DNA of 64,000 nt, taken from an uncultured Bacilli bacterium. Lineage in GTDB: Bacteria; Bacillota_I; Bacilli_A; RF39; UBA660. A program made the translations under genes and the position numbers. Positions 1 through 8,608 of the stretch are shown here, one piece after another. How positions within the stretch are numbered: the stretch's first letter is position 1; the number at the start of each line of letters is the position of its first letter. Under the pieces are notes generated by a model. The model was not told the origin of the DNA, searched no databases, and worked only from the letters and a program-made list of their open reading frames with translations. The DNA lies in assembly GCA_934098705.1 (NCBI GenBank), contig CAKOPC010000004.1, positions 1 through 64,000 of the forward strand, in the 5' to 3' direction.

Positions 1-186
1 AGTATTTGTAAGACTAATACCCTTACCTTCTTTAAATGATATATCTATCTTACAGTTATTTATTTTATTTTCATTTAATCCAATATATTTTATACCAGTT
101 ATACCTGCATAACTTACTCCAACAAATATACTTATTATACCTATTACTAGTAATACTCTTGATACCTTTATTAATCTTTGCTTCAT
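1..186 (-). CDS. Partial membrane-anchored exported surface protein (5' end only)
   Basis: Only the first 62 codons are in the window; the frame is open to base 1. The start ATG at 186 follows a good AGGGAGAA ribosome site. Residues 8-28 form one hydrophobic segment ending in VSYAG, a plausible signal-peptidase site. After it comes the pattern I-D-I-S-F-K-E-G-K-G-I-S-L-T-N-T. The 288-residue protein at 40266-41132 has the same arrangement (hydrophobic N-terminus ending SYA, then a strand of the form I-V-T-F-x-E followed by x-I-x-L-x-N), so the two look like relatives. This resembles exported TasA/camelysin-type precursors in layout only; I see no family-defining residue. It is preceded by a promoter whose spacer contains a run of eleven G. 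Confidence 0.6.
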   Translation of the reverse strand, partial: MKQRLIKVSRVLLVIGIISIFVGVSYAGITGIKYIGLNENKINNCKIDISFKEGKGISLTNT

Positions 187-227
187 AGCACTTCTCCCTA
201 CTTTATATTATTATCCATTATGTATTT

Positions 228-259
228 ATTATACTATAAGACCCCCCCCCCCAAGTCAA
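228..259 (-). promoter_or_regulatory. Promoter with an 11-G spacer tract, likely phase-variable
   Basis: Read on the minus strand, TTGACT (254-259) is followed by T, eleven G (242-252), then TCT and two overlapping -10 candidates: TATAGT (233-238, spacer 15) and TATAAT (228-233, spacer 20). Neither spacing is the optimal 17. Gain of two G would perfect the first, loss of three the second. A homopolymer of G/C this long is striking in such AT-rich DNA, and it sits between the promoter elements of an exported-protein gene. Confidence 0.65.
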
Positions 260-344
260 TACTAGTTTTTTCTAATATACAGTTTTTAACGGTTTTATTT
301 GGCATAAAAAAACATGTAAAACATTTAATTTTACACATTTTTAA

Positions 345-1235
345 TTATTTTTTTCTTATTAAGCTTACACTTACTAAATTTTTTTTATCATTTTTTACTT
401 CATTAAAAGCTTCTTTTACTAGACTATAACTTAACTTATTTATATTTTGATTTATTATATCTTTTTTTAGTTCTTTTATAATATCGTTATCTAAATATAC
501 TAAAGCAGCTTTTAAATGACATTTATGAGTTAATGATATGGCACTTATATCATCAAAAACTATTAAATTATTAGGTATTAAAAGCAATGTTTTTATTCTT
601 CCTTTTATAGATTTTAATAAATACTGCGTTTTTAAATCTTCATATATATCATTATTTATATTTAGGTAATTTGACATAAGTTTTGCTCCTTCATATATAT
701 TTTTATCATTAAAAGTAAAGTTATTGTCTAATAATTCTTGTTCTATACAGGGATTAATAAATAATTCTTCGTATTTTTCATTTTTTATTAGAGTATTTTT
801 TAATGATGTTTTACTTACATTTTTTATAATTTCATTTAAATAAAGTACTTCTGTTCTTGTATTATCTATTAATAAGAAATTACCAAGTATTTTATATTTA
901 TCATCTTTATCATTTATTATATTACCTATTTTCATGAGTATTCTTTTATATGATAGGTCAGTTTTTTTATCATGTATATCTTCTTCATATATATACTTTA
1001 TCATGTTACTACAATAAACGGATATGTCTATTATTCTTTGTTCTGTTAGATTTTCTAATTTATAAATGCTATTTTCTAAATCAATTAATTTTTTTAGGTT
1101 TTCTTTTGCTTCTTCATATTTTAATGTTTCATTATTTATTTCATAGTTTGCTAAAAGGTTATATGAATTATATATTTCTTTATCAAGTTTTAATAGTTTT
1201 TCTATTAAATCTTTGTCATCTTTTGTTAAGTTCAT
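345..1235 (-). CDS. Hypothetical protein, 296 aa
   Basis: I do not recognise a family. The start at 1235 was chosen because AGAGGTGA lies seven bases upstream; a longer frame to 1289 has no ribosome site. The protein is soluble, rich in Lys, Asn, Ile and Leu, and mostly helical by composition, with likely coiled-coil stretches in the first 80 residues. No signal peptide or membrane span is visible. It lies downstream of the DUF2207 gene, behind a strong terminator, so it is probably transcribed separately. Confidence 0.7.
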   Translation of the reverse strand: MNLTKDDKDLIEKLLKLDKEIYNSYNLLANYEINNETLKYEEAKENLKKLIDLENSIYKLENLTEQRIIDISVYCSNMIKYIYEEDIHDKKTDLSYKRILMKIGNIINDKDDKYKILGNFLLIDNTRTEVLYLNEIIKNVSKTSLKNTLIKNEKYEELFINPCIEQELLDNNFTFNDKNIYEGAKLMSNYLNINNDIYEDLKTQYLLKSIKGRIKTLLLIPNNLIVFDDISAISLTHKCHLKAALVYLDNDIIKELKKDIINQNINKLSYSLVKEAFNEVKNDKKNLVSVSLIRKK

Positions 1236-1313
1236 CAATAGTTCACCTCTTTTGTTTGTTATTATAACATAAACTTTTTGTAATAGCAAAAGTATTAGTT
1301 ATTTAAAATAATA

Positions 1314-1351
1314 AAAAAGTTATAAATATGTTTTTGTATTTATAACTTTTT
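1314..1351 (-). terminator. Intrinsic terminator after the DUF2207 gene
   Basis: Perfect 15-bp inverted repeat (1314-1328 with 1337-1351), 8-nt loop, followed on the minus strand by a run of T. It lies just after the stop at 1370. Confidence 0.8.
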
Positions 1352-1369
1352 AGTGTTTTTTATAATGGT

Positions 1370-3061
1370 TTAACGACCTCCGCCGCCTCCGCCACCAAAG
1401 GAACCACCGCCTCCGCCACCAGATGAGAATCCTCCACCACCTGATGAATAACTTTCAGCAGCACTTCTTGCACTTGATGCTTGTTGAACCATATTATGAG
1501 ATATATTATTTAAGACATAGATAGTATTAAAGTCAAAGTCATAATCTTTACTATACTGCATAATTTCTTCTGGATAAAGCCTTTTAAATTCACTTGCTAC
1601 TTTATTTGCAATACCAAATATCTGGGCAAACATTAAGTATTCTTTCCAAAGTTTTACTGTAATTGCACTTTTTTCTTTAATACGAGTGAACTCTTTTAAA
1701 TATTTTTTAAGTCCATAAACTCTTTCTGCTTCTTCTTTTAACGTATCTTTTAATATATAATAACCCTTCTTATCTTCTACTTTAGATTCATTAATATATT
1801 TATCTCTACCACACTTTTCAAAGCTTTCTGTCATATTTAGCAATTTGGAATAATTAACTTTACTCCATTTTTCAAGTTCATCTGGCTCTAACACATAGTC
1901 TTTAGAAGCTTCAACTAAAATATCATAGAACTTCTTTTCACAATTATTATCAAATGTTAAATTATCATATAATATGATTACATCAAGAGTTTTAGTTTTA
2001 AAGATTTTTTGTACTTCTCTTTTTTCCAATTTTATTTTATCTTCAAAAAGCCATTTTAAAAACAATGTCCCAAAAAAGTCTGTTTGTCTTATACCAAGCT
2101 TGTAGGCTGTTGCAATAAAATATCCTTTAAATATATCTTTATTACATGGTATATCTCTAAAGTTTCTAACCTCTTTGACTATTATTTTACCATTTTTTGT
2201 TTCATACCTATATTTTCCGTGTGTTGCTATATATATTCCTAAAATTATAAATATTATAGGCCAAAAAAGGATGCTTAAGATTGATAAAATGGTATGTATT
2301 ATACTTTTTTTACTGTCATCATAATCATATTTAAAGGTATTTTCTTCAGCCATATTTTTTACATCATCAAAGTTTGTAAATTGTTTGTATGTATTGTCAC
2401 TTGAAACATTAAAATATTCTTTATCAAATTCTACTAATAAAACAACATAATCACTATTACTTAAGGGTGTGTTTTCTTCATTTGACATTTCAATTATGCC
2501 ATTTTTTACATAAGCATAACCCTTGTAGCCATATCCCCAAACAGGAAGACTATCACTAAATGATGATGGCCCAGTAACCTTTAAAGTAAAGTTATCTGGC
2601 ATATTATCTAAATCAAGTATTTTATAATAGATAACCTGTTTATCTTCTGTTAAAAATACAAAGTTAGAAAGGTCATAAGTTACTTTAAATGTATGGTTAC
2701 CATAGCTTCCCTTGCCAAAGCAAAGTTCCATACCACTACTTGTATAATTTATACCATTCTTATGTTTTTTTTCACTAAGTGAAGCATTAAGATTCCAGTT
2801 TGATTCATAAGTAAATAATAAATCATTTTCATATACTTTAAAATTTGATAACTCCATATTACCAAGGTTTTCCATAACCTTGTAAAATTCAGTACCCATA
2901 TTGGCTTTAACTTGCCATACCTCTTCGATATGAGCATTACCATTTTGATCTAATTTTATATCTATATCTATTTTATTTATATCATCTTCTTTAGCATTAC
3001 ATCCTAACATTAATATAAAAAATGATAGAACACTAAATAAAATATATTTTATCTTTTTCAT
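1370..3061 (-). CDS. DUF2207 family membrane protein, 563 aa
   Basis: The N-terminus is a signal peptide ending near MLGCNAK, possibly a lipobox. An extracellular beta-rich DUF2207-type region follows (about 30-230), then a transmembrane segment near 255-280, then a cytoplasmic helical domain. The tail is extremely glycine and serine rich with runs of six to seven glycines. This is the usual build of DUF2207 proteins, whose role is not established; they are often paired with LemA, as here. The start is supported by GAGGGAAA upstream. It is 43 bases downstream of lemA with a hairpin terminator between, so some read-through coupling is likely. Confidence 0.85.
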   Translation of the reverse strand: MKKIKYILFSVLSFFILMLGCNAKEDDINKIDIDIKLDQNGNAHIEEVWQVKANMGTEFYKVMENLGNMELSNFKVYENDLLFTYESNWNLNASLSEKKHKNGINYTSSGMELCFGKGSYGNHTFKVTYDLSNFVFLTEDKQVIYYKILDLDNMPDNFTLKVTGPSSFSDSLPVWGYGYKGYAYVKNGIIEMSNEENTPLSNSDYVVLLVEFDKEYFNVSSDNTYKQFTNFDDVKNMAEENTFKYDYDDSKKSIIHTILSILSILFWPIIFIILGIYIATHGKYRYETKNGKIIVKEVRNFRDIPCNKDIFKGYFIATAYKLGIRQTDFFGTLFLKWLFEDKIKLEKREVQKIFKTKTLDVIILYDNLTFDNNCEKKFYDILVEASKDYVLEPDELEKWSKVNYSKLLNMTESFEKCGRDKYINESKVEDKKGYYILKDTLKEEAERVYGLKKYLKEFTRIKEKSAITVKLWKEYLMFAQIFGIANKVASEFKRLYPEEIMQYSKDYDFDFNTIYVLNNISHNMVQQASSARSAAESYSSGGGGFSSGGGGGGSFGGGGGGGR

Positions 3062-3083
3062 AAATTTCCCTCGCCCTTTAAAA

Positions 3084-3106
3084 AAAACTTACCATAAGTA
3101 AGTTTT
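3084..3106 (-). terminator. Hairpin terminator/attenuator between lemA and the DUF2207 gene
   Basis: AAAACTTAC pairs with GTAAGTTTT around a 5-nt loop, then eight T on the minus strand. It overlaps the lemA stop. As the next gene starts only 23 bases on, it may set a ratio of lemA to DUF2207 transcript rather than end all transcription. Confidence 0.7.
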
Positions 3107-3653
3107 AAAATTTAACTTGTGGTGCTTCTTTATCTTTTTCTAAAGCTTCAAAGAATACGCCAGTTTTAAAATTAGCTATACTTGCAACTATATTTGATGG
3201 TACCATTGTAACTTTATTATTGTAAGTTAATACGGCATCATTATAAAATTGTCTAGCATAAGAAATTTTATCTTCAGTTTCTTTTAAATCGTTTTGTAAT
3301 GAAATAAAGTTAGTATTTGCTTTTAAATCTGGATAGCTTTCTGCAAGTGCAAATAATTTTGTTAATGCTCCTTCAAGTTCATTTGATGCTTTTACTTTAT
3401 CATTTTCTGTTGTTGCAGTAACATAAGTATTACGTGCTTTTACAACATTCTCAAGTGTTTCACTTTCATGTTTTGCATAACCTTTTACTGTTTCAACAAG
3501 ATTTGGAATTAAGTCTGCTCTTCTTTTTAATTGTACGTCAATTTGAGACCATTCATTATCTTTTTTGTTTCTTAATACAACTAAACTATTATATGTTGCA
3601 ACAAACCAAATTAAAATTAATACTATAACTCCTATAATTATTCCTACTATCAT
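3105..3653 (-). CDS. lemA: LemA family protein, 182 aa
   Basis: One N-terminal transmembrane segment (about 2-22) is followed by the family hallmark: YNSLVVLRNKKDNEWSQIDV, then a block with RRADLIPNLVETVKGYAKHE. The rest is a helical bundle facing the outside. Length is normal for LemA (about 180-190). The molecular function is not settled in the literature. AGGAGGG stands seven bases before the ATG, and a good promoter lies at 3674-3702. It leads a two-gene unit with the DUF2207 protein downstream. Confidence 0.92.
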   Translation of the reverse strand: MIVGIIIGVIVLILIWFVATYNSLVVLRNKKDNEWSQIDVQLKRRADLIPNLVETVKGYAKHESETLENVVKARNTYVTATTENDKVKASNELEGALTKLFALAESYPDLKANTNFISLQNDLKETEDKISYARQFYNDAVLTYNNKVTMVPSNIVASIANFKTGVFFEALEKDKEAPQVKF

Positions 3654-3673
3654 AATATCCCTCCTACAATTTA

Positions 3674-3702
3674 ATTATATATAAATTTTTTAAAAAATAC
3701 AA
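3674..3702 (-). promoter_or_regulatory. Sigma-A type promoter of lemA
   Basis: TTGTAT (3697-3702), 17-nt spacer, TATAAT (3674-3679) on the minus strand, about 21 bases before the lemA start. Confidence 0.65.
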
Positions 3703-3766
3703 CAAATATAATAAATTATAAATATTTTTTTTAAAGTTTTACATAATAATACTGGTGATTAATTTT

Positions 3767-3973
3767 ATGAATATTGATATAAGAAATGTTATTATTAATA
3801 ATTTTAAAAATGATAGTAATAAGGAAATGGTTGATACTATAAATGAATCTTTAAAATCAAGTGATGAACTTATACTACCTGGTCTTGGAGTTTTATTTGA
3901 GGTGTTATGGCAAGAAAGTTCAAATGATGAAAAATTAGATTTTGCAAATAAGATATTAAAAAAAATAAGTTAA
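3767..3973 (+). CDS. sspI: Small acid-soluble spore protein SspI, 68 aa
   Basis: The sequence matches the SspI family along its length: a start like MNIDIRNVIINNF, a central acidic stretch, and the conserved core LPGLGVLFEVLWQ. Bacillus SspI is 71 residues. SspI is a minor small acid-soluble protein of the spore core made in the forespore late in sporulation. The ATG at 3767 was preferred to a GTG at 3755 because GGTGAT precedes it and the family starts with M-N-x-x-x-R-N. It is convergent with the SpoU-type methylase gene and overlaps its stop by four bases. In Bacillus sspI also lies beside a SpoU-type methylase gene. Confidence 0.9.
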   Translation: MNIDIRNVIINNFKNDSNKEMVDTINESLKSSDELILPGLGVLFEVLWQESSNDEKLDFANKILKKIS

Positions 3974-3999
3974 TAAATTTTGTTTAACTTATTTTTTTT
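3958..3999. terminator. Bidirectional terminator between sspI and the methylase gene
   Basis: A perfect 16-bp inverted repeat (3958-3973 with 3984-3999), A-tract on the left and T-tract on the right, so it serves both convergent genes. It includes both stop codons. Confidence 0.8.
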
Positions 4000-4731
4000 A
4001 TTTAGTTCATATAAAATTATACCTGTTGCAACAGCTACATTTAAACTTTCTAATCTTTCGTTTGTTTTTATATATATGTTAGAATCTGTTAATCTTTTTA
4101 CATCCAAACTTACTCCAGTACCTTCACTTCCCATTACTAAGGCATATTTATTTTGTTGTTTTACATCATGAAGATTTGTACCACTTGTAACATCTGTTCC
4201 ATATATATAAAATCCTTCTTGTTTTAAATCTTTTATAGTTGATATTAAGTCTTCTTTTATAATATTTATTTTAAATATTGCTCCTTCACTTGCCATTATA
4301 ACTTTTTCATTATACAAGTTCACACAAGTATCACTTAAAATTATTGTTGTTATATTAAATCCTAATGATGTTCTTATAATAGTTCCTAAATTACCTGGGT
4401 CTTGAATACCATCTAACAAAAGGTATCTATCTCCTTCTCTTTTTTGCTCTTTCATCTTACATACTCCTAATATATAGGAATTTGTAAGATTACTTATTTT
4501 TTTAAAGACATTTTCTGTTACATAAAATATAGGTATATCTTTAAAGAAATTTGGTATGTCATTTTGTTTATCTTCCCTTATGTATATTTCTTCTAATACA
4601 CCTTCATTATAAGCTTCTTTTATAATATTTAGGGTTTCAATTATAAATTTTTGCTGTTGTTTTCTATATTTTTCTTGTTTTAATTTATATATTTCTTTTA
4701 TTTTTTTATTATCTTTACTTGATATTATCAT
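3970..4731 (-). CDS. SpoU/TrmH family RNA 2'-O-methyltransferase, 253 aa
   Basis: The C-terminal SPOUT domain shows the three family motifs: LDGIQDPGNLGTIIRTSLGF (motif 1 with the catalytic Arg), ALVMGSEGTGVS (motif 2), and IYIKTNERLESLNVAVATGI (motif 3). The N-terminal 100 residues are the SpoU substrate-binding domain. Expected reaction: ribose 2'-O-methylation of rRNA or tRNA with S-adenosylmethionine. It is most like the YsgA/RlmB group; the target base cannot be told from sequence. GGTGG precedes the ATG. It is first in its own unit, with the YgjP-type gene 15 bases upstream. Confidence 0.93.
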   Translation of the reverse strand: MIISSKDNKKIKEIYKLKQEKYRKQQQKFIIETLNIIKEAYNEGVLEEIYIREDKQNDIPNFFKDIPIFYVTENVFKKISNLTNSYILGVCKMKEQKREGDRYLLLDGIQDPGNLGTIIRTSLGFNITTIILSDTCVNLYNEKVIMASEGAIFKINIIKEDLISTIKDLKQEGFYIYGTDVTSGTNLHDVKQQNKYALVMGSEGTGVSLDVKRLTDSNIYIKTNERLESLNVAVATGIILYELNKKNKLNKIY

Positions 4732-4745
4732 AAAGTTACCACCTT

Positions 4746-5393
4746 TTATATTACGTTTTTCATTTCTTTTCTTATTTTTTTATATAGCGGTTCATATTTT
4801 GATACCATATTCCAAAAGTCTTTACTGTGATTTGGATGTTTTAAATGACATAGTTCATGTATTATTACATAGTCTAAATACTTTTCAGGCATTTTTATAA
4901 GTTCTAAGTTAAGCGTTATAGTTTTTGTCTTAACATTACAAACTCCCCATCTTGTTTTCATATTTCTTATTTTTAAGGCTGGGGAAGGTATGTCTTCTTC
5001 TATTTGATTATAAATATTATTTAGTCTTTGTAAATAGATAAGTTTTGCTTGTTTTTTATAAAAATTATCTTTATTAAAGCTTCTATTTATAAAGACTTTA
5101 TTATTTGTAAAAATAATTTGATTTTTTACTATATAGACTATTTCATATTTTTTTCCTTGATATATAAGATAGTTTTCATTTGTTATTTGTTTATTTTCGT
5201 ATCTTTTTATATTTTCTAAAATCATATCTTTATTATCTAGGACAAATTTTGATATTAAGGTATTACTAACATATTTATTACATGTAATATGTATTTTTAG
5301 GTCTTCTTTTACTCTTAAATACATATTTTTATTATTTTTATAGGTTATAACAAGATCATATTCTTTGTCATTTATAATTATAGATGTTTGCAT
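4746..5393 (-). CDS. YgjP-like metallopeptidase domain protein, 215 aa
   Basis: Near the C-terminus stands VIIHELCHLKHPNHSKDFW, the HExxH zinc motif plus downstream His typical of the YgjP/DUF45 (WLM-related) family. The region before it, RNMKTRWGVCN, is also a family signature. It is likely a soluble zinc protease; the natural substrate is unknown. Length is typical (about 220). The start overlaps the end of the upstream gene by 16 bases, suggesting translational coupling. Confidence 0.9.
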   Translation of the reverse strand: MQTSIIINDKEYDLVITYKNNKNMYLRVKEDLKIHITCNKYVSNTLISKFVLDNKDMILENIKRYENKQITNENYLIYQGKKYEIVYIVKNQIIFTNNKVFINRSFNKDNFYKKQAKLIYLQRLNNIYNQIEEDIPSPALKIRNMKTRWGVCNVKTKTITLNLELIKMPEKYLDYVIIHELCHLKHPNHSKDFWNMVSKYEPLYKKIRKEMKNVI

Positions 5394-6025
5394 CTTCTTA
5401 AGTTTTGTTCTTCTTGCTTTGTTAATATTTCACTTTGTCCTGAAATTGTTTTTATAAATTTGTTTGATTTTACATATCTTCTTTTTTCTTTATTTATATT
5501 TTCTGTATTTTCAAAGTCTATATTGTCATATAGTATTTTGTTATTAAAACTTGCAATGTATTTATAAAATTCTAATATATTTATTTTTTGTTTTTTATTT
5601 TTTTCATCTGTTTTTTGATAACTTATATAATTTTCCATAATATATAAAAATTCTTTTATATTTACCATGTTTTTAAATGTTTCTTTACTTAAGTTTTCTA
5701 CATCATTTATTTGATTTTTTAAGTAAGTTAGTTTTTGTGTATAGTTTTTAGGAGTTTCATTTATTTTTTGTGTTATTTTATTTTTATTATCATATTTATA
5801 TTTTTCTAAGGCATTATCAAGCAGAATTGGTTTAAATTTGTTTAAAAATTCAAAAAAGTCATAACCTTCATTATTAATAAGTTCATCATCACTAAATAAA
5901 AGATTTTCTACTTCTTCAAAAAGGTTTAGTGAGGGGTTAGAATTATATAATATGTTTATTAAATCCATATTATTTTCTAAGTAAAAGTATTTATCTAAAA
6001 ATTTTTTCTTCATTTCTCTATTCAT
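5378..6025 (-). CDS. Hypothetical protein, 215 aa
   Basis: No family recognised. AAGGTG six bases before the ATG at 6025 decides the start over a GTG at 6034. The product is soluble, highly charged and Asn/Lys rich, probably all-helical, with no membrane span. It overlaps both neighbours (the pseudouridine synthase gene by 8 bases and the YgjP gene by 16), so it is in the middle of a tightly coupled operon. Confidence 0.7.
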   Translation of the reverse strand: MNREMKKKFLDKYFYLENNMDLINILYNSNPSLNLFEEVENLLFSDDELINNEGYDFFEFLNKFKPILLDNALEKYKYDNKNKITQKINETPKNYTQKLTYLKNQINDVENLSKETFKNMVNIKEFLYIMENYISYQKTDEKNKKQKINILEFYKYIASFNNKILYDNIDFENTENINKEKRRYVKSNKFIKTISGQSEILTKQEEQNLRRCKHL

Positions 6026-6698
6026 TGTTTTCACCTTCCATATTAAATTCTTTCCATATACCTACCTTTTTTGGATATTTTATAAATGTTAAGTTGTTTT
6101 TGGTAACGGGATTTTTAAAACTTAATTTATATGCATATAAAGCTAGTTGTTTGTTATCTTTAATACCATATTTTTGGTCCCCATATAAGGGATGATTTAT
6201 ATTGCTAAATTGTACTCTTATTTGGTGATGTCTTCCCGTTTTTAAGGCTATTTTAACTAAAGTAAGGTTATTTTTACTTTCTAAGACTTTATAAGATAAT
6301 ATAGCTATTTTACCTTTTTCTTTAGTTGTCACTATTGTTTTTTTATTATCAAGTCTTAAAAGGTAGTTTTCTAAAGTACCTTCTTTTTCCTTTAAAGTGC
6401 CATGAATTATCGCTAAATACTCCTTATGAAACTTATCATTTTTTATATCTTCGCTTAATCTTTTGGCAGCTTTACTTGTTTTAGCAAAGACCATTATTCC
6501 CCCAGTTGGTCTATCAAGTCTATGCACAAGACCTAAATATACGTTGCCTGGTTTATTATACTTTTCTTTTAAATATTGCTTTATAATCGTTAACATATCA
6601 CAATCTTTAGTATTATCAGCTTGAGATAATATGTTAAAGGGCTTTACTACAACAATTATATGGTTATCTTCATATAAAATTTCTAAATCTTTTCCCAT
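6018..6698 (-). CDS. RluA family 23S/tRNA pseudouridine synthase, 226 aa
   Basis: The catalytic motif GLVHRLDRPTGGIMVFAKTS (Asp after R-L) identifies the RluA/RluD superfamily, and GRHHQIRVQFSNINHPLYGD is the second conserved block. The sequence starts directly with LEILYEDNHIIVVVKP, with no S4 domain, as in the short RluA/TruC type. The ATG at 6698 matches family starts better than the one at 6716. It overlaps the upstream methyltransferase gene by 16 bases. Expected role: isomerising uridines in rRNA or tRNA. Confidence 0.92.
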   Translation of the reverse strand: MGKDLEILYEDNHIIVVVKPFNILSQADNTKDCDMLTIIKQYLKEKYNKPGNVYLGLVHRLDRPTGGIMVFAKTSKAAKRLSEDIKNDKFHKEYLAIIHGTLKEKEGTLENYLLRLDNKKTIVTTKEKGKIAILSYKVLESKNNLTLVKIALKTGRHHQIRVQFSNINHPLYGDQKYGIKDNKQLALYAYKLSFKNPVTKNNLTFIKYPKKVGIWKEFNMEGENNE

Positions 6699-7537
6699 TT
6701 TCCTGTTTCTCCGCATGGAAGTACTAAGTTATTTTTACCTAAAAGTCCTATTTCATAACTTTCTACTTTACCTTTATATTTTTTATTTACTGTTAAATTT
6801 AATATGTCCTCCAAAACTGTTTTAGAAAGACCTGTTGTATAGGTATTTATTATAAAGAATAAAGGATCATCACTTAATATTTCTGTTGCATCTTTAACAA
6901 GGTTAAATAAATCTTTATTTATATCCCATACTTCCTTGTTTTTACCTCTTCCAAATGATGGGGGATCCATAAGTACTCCATCATATTTGTTACCTCTTCG
7001 TATCTCTCTTTGAACAAATTTTCTAACATCCTCAACAATATACCTTATATCTTTATCTTGAAGATTATTTAAAACAACATTTTCCTTACATAATGCTACA
7101 ACACCACTTGATGAATCAACATGCACAACGCTTGCTCCTGCCTTTAATAGGGCAACAGTTGCACATCCTGTATATCCAAATAAATTTAGTATTTTAACCT
7201 TTCTTTTACTATTTTTTATTTTTTCTGTCATTATTTCCCAGTTTACGCTTTGTTCTGGAAAAATACCAGTATGTTTAAAGCCCATAAGTTTTACATTAAA
7301 TTTTAAATCTTTATAATTTATAACAAATGAATCTTTTATTTCTTTTAAATATTCCCAGTATCCTCCCCCTTTATCGCTTCTGTGATAGTAAGCATCTACA
7401 TTATCAAGTGTTAGTTTATCTTCCCATATAACTTGCGGATCTGGTCTTACAAGGGTATATTTTCCCCATCTTTCCTTTTTATAGCCACAATTCATTTCAA
7501 GTATTTCATAATCTTTAAATTCTTTTGCAAACTTCAT
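6683..7537 (-). CDS. Class I SAM-dependent rRNA methyltransferase, RlmI-like catalytic part, 284 aa
   Basis: A Rossmann methyltransferase core shows VKILNLFGYTGCATVALLKAGA (SAM motif I), VHVDSS (motif II) and GVLMDPPSFGRG (motif IV). This layout is that of the COG1092 RlmI/RlmK group, but the N-terminal PUA domain of full RlmI is missing; the protein starts with a short beta domain. Likely a 23S rRNA cytosine-C5 or guanine methylase, exact site unknown. GGTGGTGAT lies before the ATG. First gene of the four-gene unit running to the YgjP gene. Confidence 0.88.
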   Translation of the reverse strand: MKFAKEFKDYEILEMNCGYKKERWGKYTLVRPDPQVIWEDKLTLDNVDAYYHRSDKGGGYWEYLKEIKDSFVINYKDLKFNVKLMGFKHTGIFPEQSVNWEIMTEKIKNSKRKVKILNLFGYTGCATVALLKAGASVVHVDSSSGVVALCKENVVLNNLQDKDIRYIVEDVRKFVQREIRRGNKYDGVLMDPPSFGRGKNKEVWDINKDLFNLVKDATEILSDDPLFFIINTYTTGLSKTVLEDILNLTVNKKYKGKVESYEIGLLGKNNLVLPCGETGKWEKI

Positions 7538-7587
7538 TTATATCACCACCTTCATTATATAACAAAATATATCATTTTGGCAAAATA

Positions 7588-7612
7588 AAAATGCCAGATA
7601 TTTAGGCATTTT
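7588..7612 (-). terminator. Terminator of rpmF
   Basis: AAAATGCC (7588-7595) pairs with GGCATTTT (7605-7612), followed by T-rich sequence on the minus strand; it overlaps the rpmF stop. Confidence 0.75.
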
Positions 7613-7787
7613 CTTTTTCAGTAACAACTTTTTTACCTTTATAACTTCCACATGCTTTACAAACACGGTGTGGTCTAATTACAGCACCACAGCTAGGACA
7701 TGTTACAACTTCTTTTTCTGTTAAAGCAAGATTTGCTCTATGAGTTCTTCCTCTAGTTTTTGAAACTCTATGTTTTGGAACTGCCAT
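7602..7787 (-). CDS. rpmF: 50S ribosomal protein L32, 61 aa
   Basis: Starts MAVPKHRVSKTRGRTHRA and carries the zinc-ribbon pairs CPSC and CKAC, so this is the zinc-binding form of L32. The ATG at 7787 is fixed by family homology and a GGAGTGAT ribosome site. It is a single gene with its own promoter (7837-7865) and terminator. L32 is part of the large ribosomal subunit. Confidence 0.98.
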   Translation of the reverse strand: MAVPKHRVSKTRGRTHRANLALTEKEVVTCPSCGAVIRPHRVCKACGSYKGKKVVTEKENA

Positions 7788-7836
7788 AATATCACTCCTT
7801 CTCTTGATATTTGATATAAAAATCAATGCTTTTTAA

Positions 7837-7865
7837 ATTATACAATATATTTTAAAAAAATACAA
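7837..7865 (-). promoter_or_regulatory. Promoter of rpmF
   Basis: TTGTAT (7860-7865), 17-nt spacer, TATAAT (7837-7842) on the minus strand, about 50 bases before the start codon. Confidence 0.65.
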
Positions 7866-7873
7866 CATTTTTA

Positions 7874-8608
7874 TTAAAAATTTCGTAATTGTTTTAAAAA
7901 ATCCTTTGATTTTAGGTATAAACCAGTATATCTTGCATAATATTCCTCTAAAAACTTGTTTATTTCTACTTTGTTTTTATCCAAAATATTAAGTTCTTTT
8001 ATTTTCCCTATATCAACAAATTTAAACATTCTTATAAGTTTTATTGTTTTTAAATCAACAATATATTCATTAGTATAACAGTTTTTACATAAGTAACCCC
8101 CACTATCACCATTTAAAGTAATGATATTTTTATTAGAACCACATATACTACATCCTTCAAGATTTGGCATTACTCCCAAAAATTCTAAGTATTTAAGCTC
8201 TACAATATTAGTTATAATTCCAGGGTCAAAGCCATCATTTATTTTGATAATAGCACTTATTATAATATCAAATATTATGGTATTATCTGCTTCTTTTAAA
8301 ACCTGCTTTGTAAGATCCATAAGATAGGTTGCATACCCTATTTTAGTTAAATCTTTTTTAATATTTATAAATTCATTTATAACGTCAACACTTATAAGAG
8401 TTGATGAGCCATTTTCTTTATAATAAATATTAAAATAGCCATATGTTAGCTTTTGAGATACACTACGAAGACTACTTTTTATATTTCGGCATCCTTTGGC
8501 TATTAATCCTAAAACACCATATTTTTTAGTATATAAGTTTAATACTTTACTTGATTCTTGATAGTTTACATCACTTATTATTATTCCCTCTACTTTTTCT
8601 ATTTTCAT
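7874..8608 (-). CDS. recO: DNA repair protein RecO, 244 aa
   Basis: An N-terminal OB-fold region starts at MKIEKVEGIIISDVNYQESS. A helical domain follows, with the zinc finger CSICGS...LCKNC at about 145-170. RecO loads RecA onto SSB-coated single-stranded DNA with RecR in the RecFOR repair pathway. The ATG at 8608 is chosen by homology. Its start lies inside the yqzL gene, so translation is probably coupled. It ends the era operon, as in Bacillus. Confidence 0.96.
   Translation of the reverse strand: MKIEKVEGIIISDVNYQESSKVLNLYTKKYGVLGLIAKGCRNIKSSLRSVSQKLTYGYFNIYYKENGSSTLISVDVINEFINIKKDLTKIGYATYLMDLTKQVLKEADNTIIFDIIISAIIKINDGFDPGIITNIVELKYLEFLGVMPNLEGCSICGSNKNIITLNGDSGGYLCKNCYTNEYIVDLKTIKLIRMFKFVDIGKIKELNILDKNKVEINKFLEEYYARYTGLYLKSKDFLKQLRNF

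Noticed and set aside
178..429. An 83-codon plus-strand frame across the poly-C tract
   Set aside because: It runs antisense through the promoter and the end of the next gene; no ribosome site.
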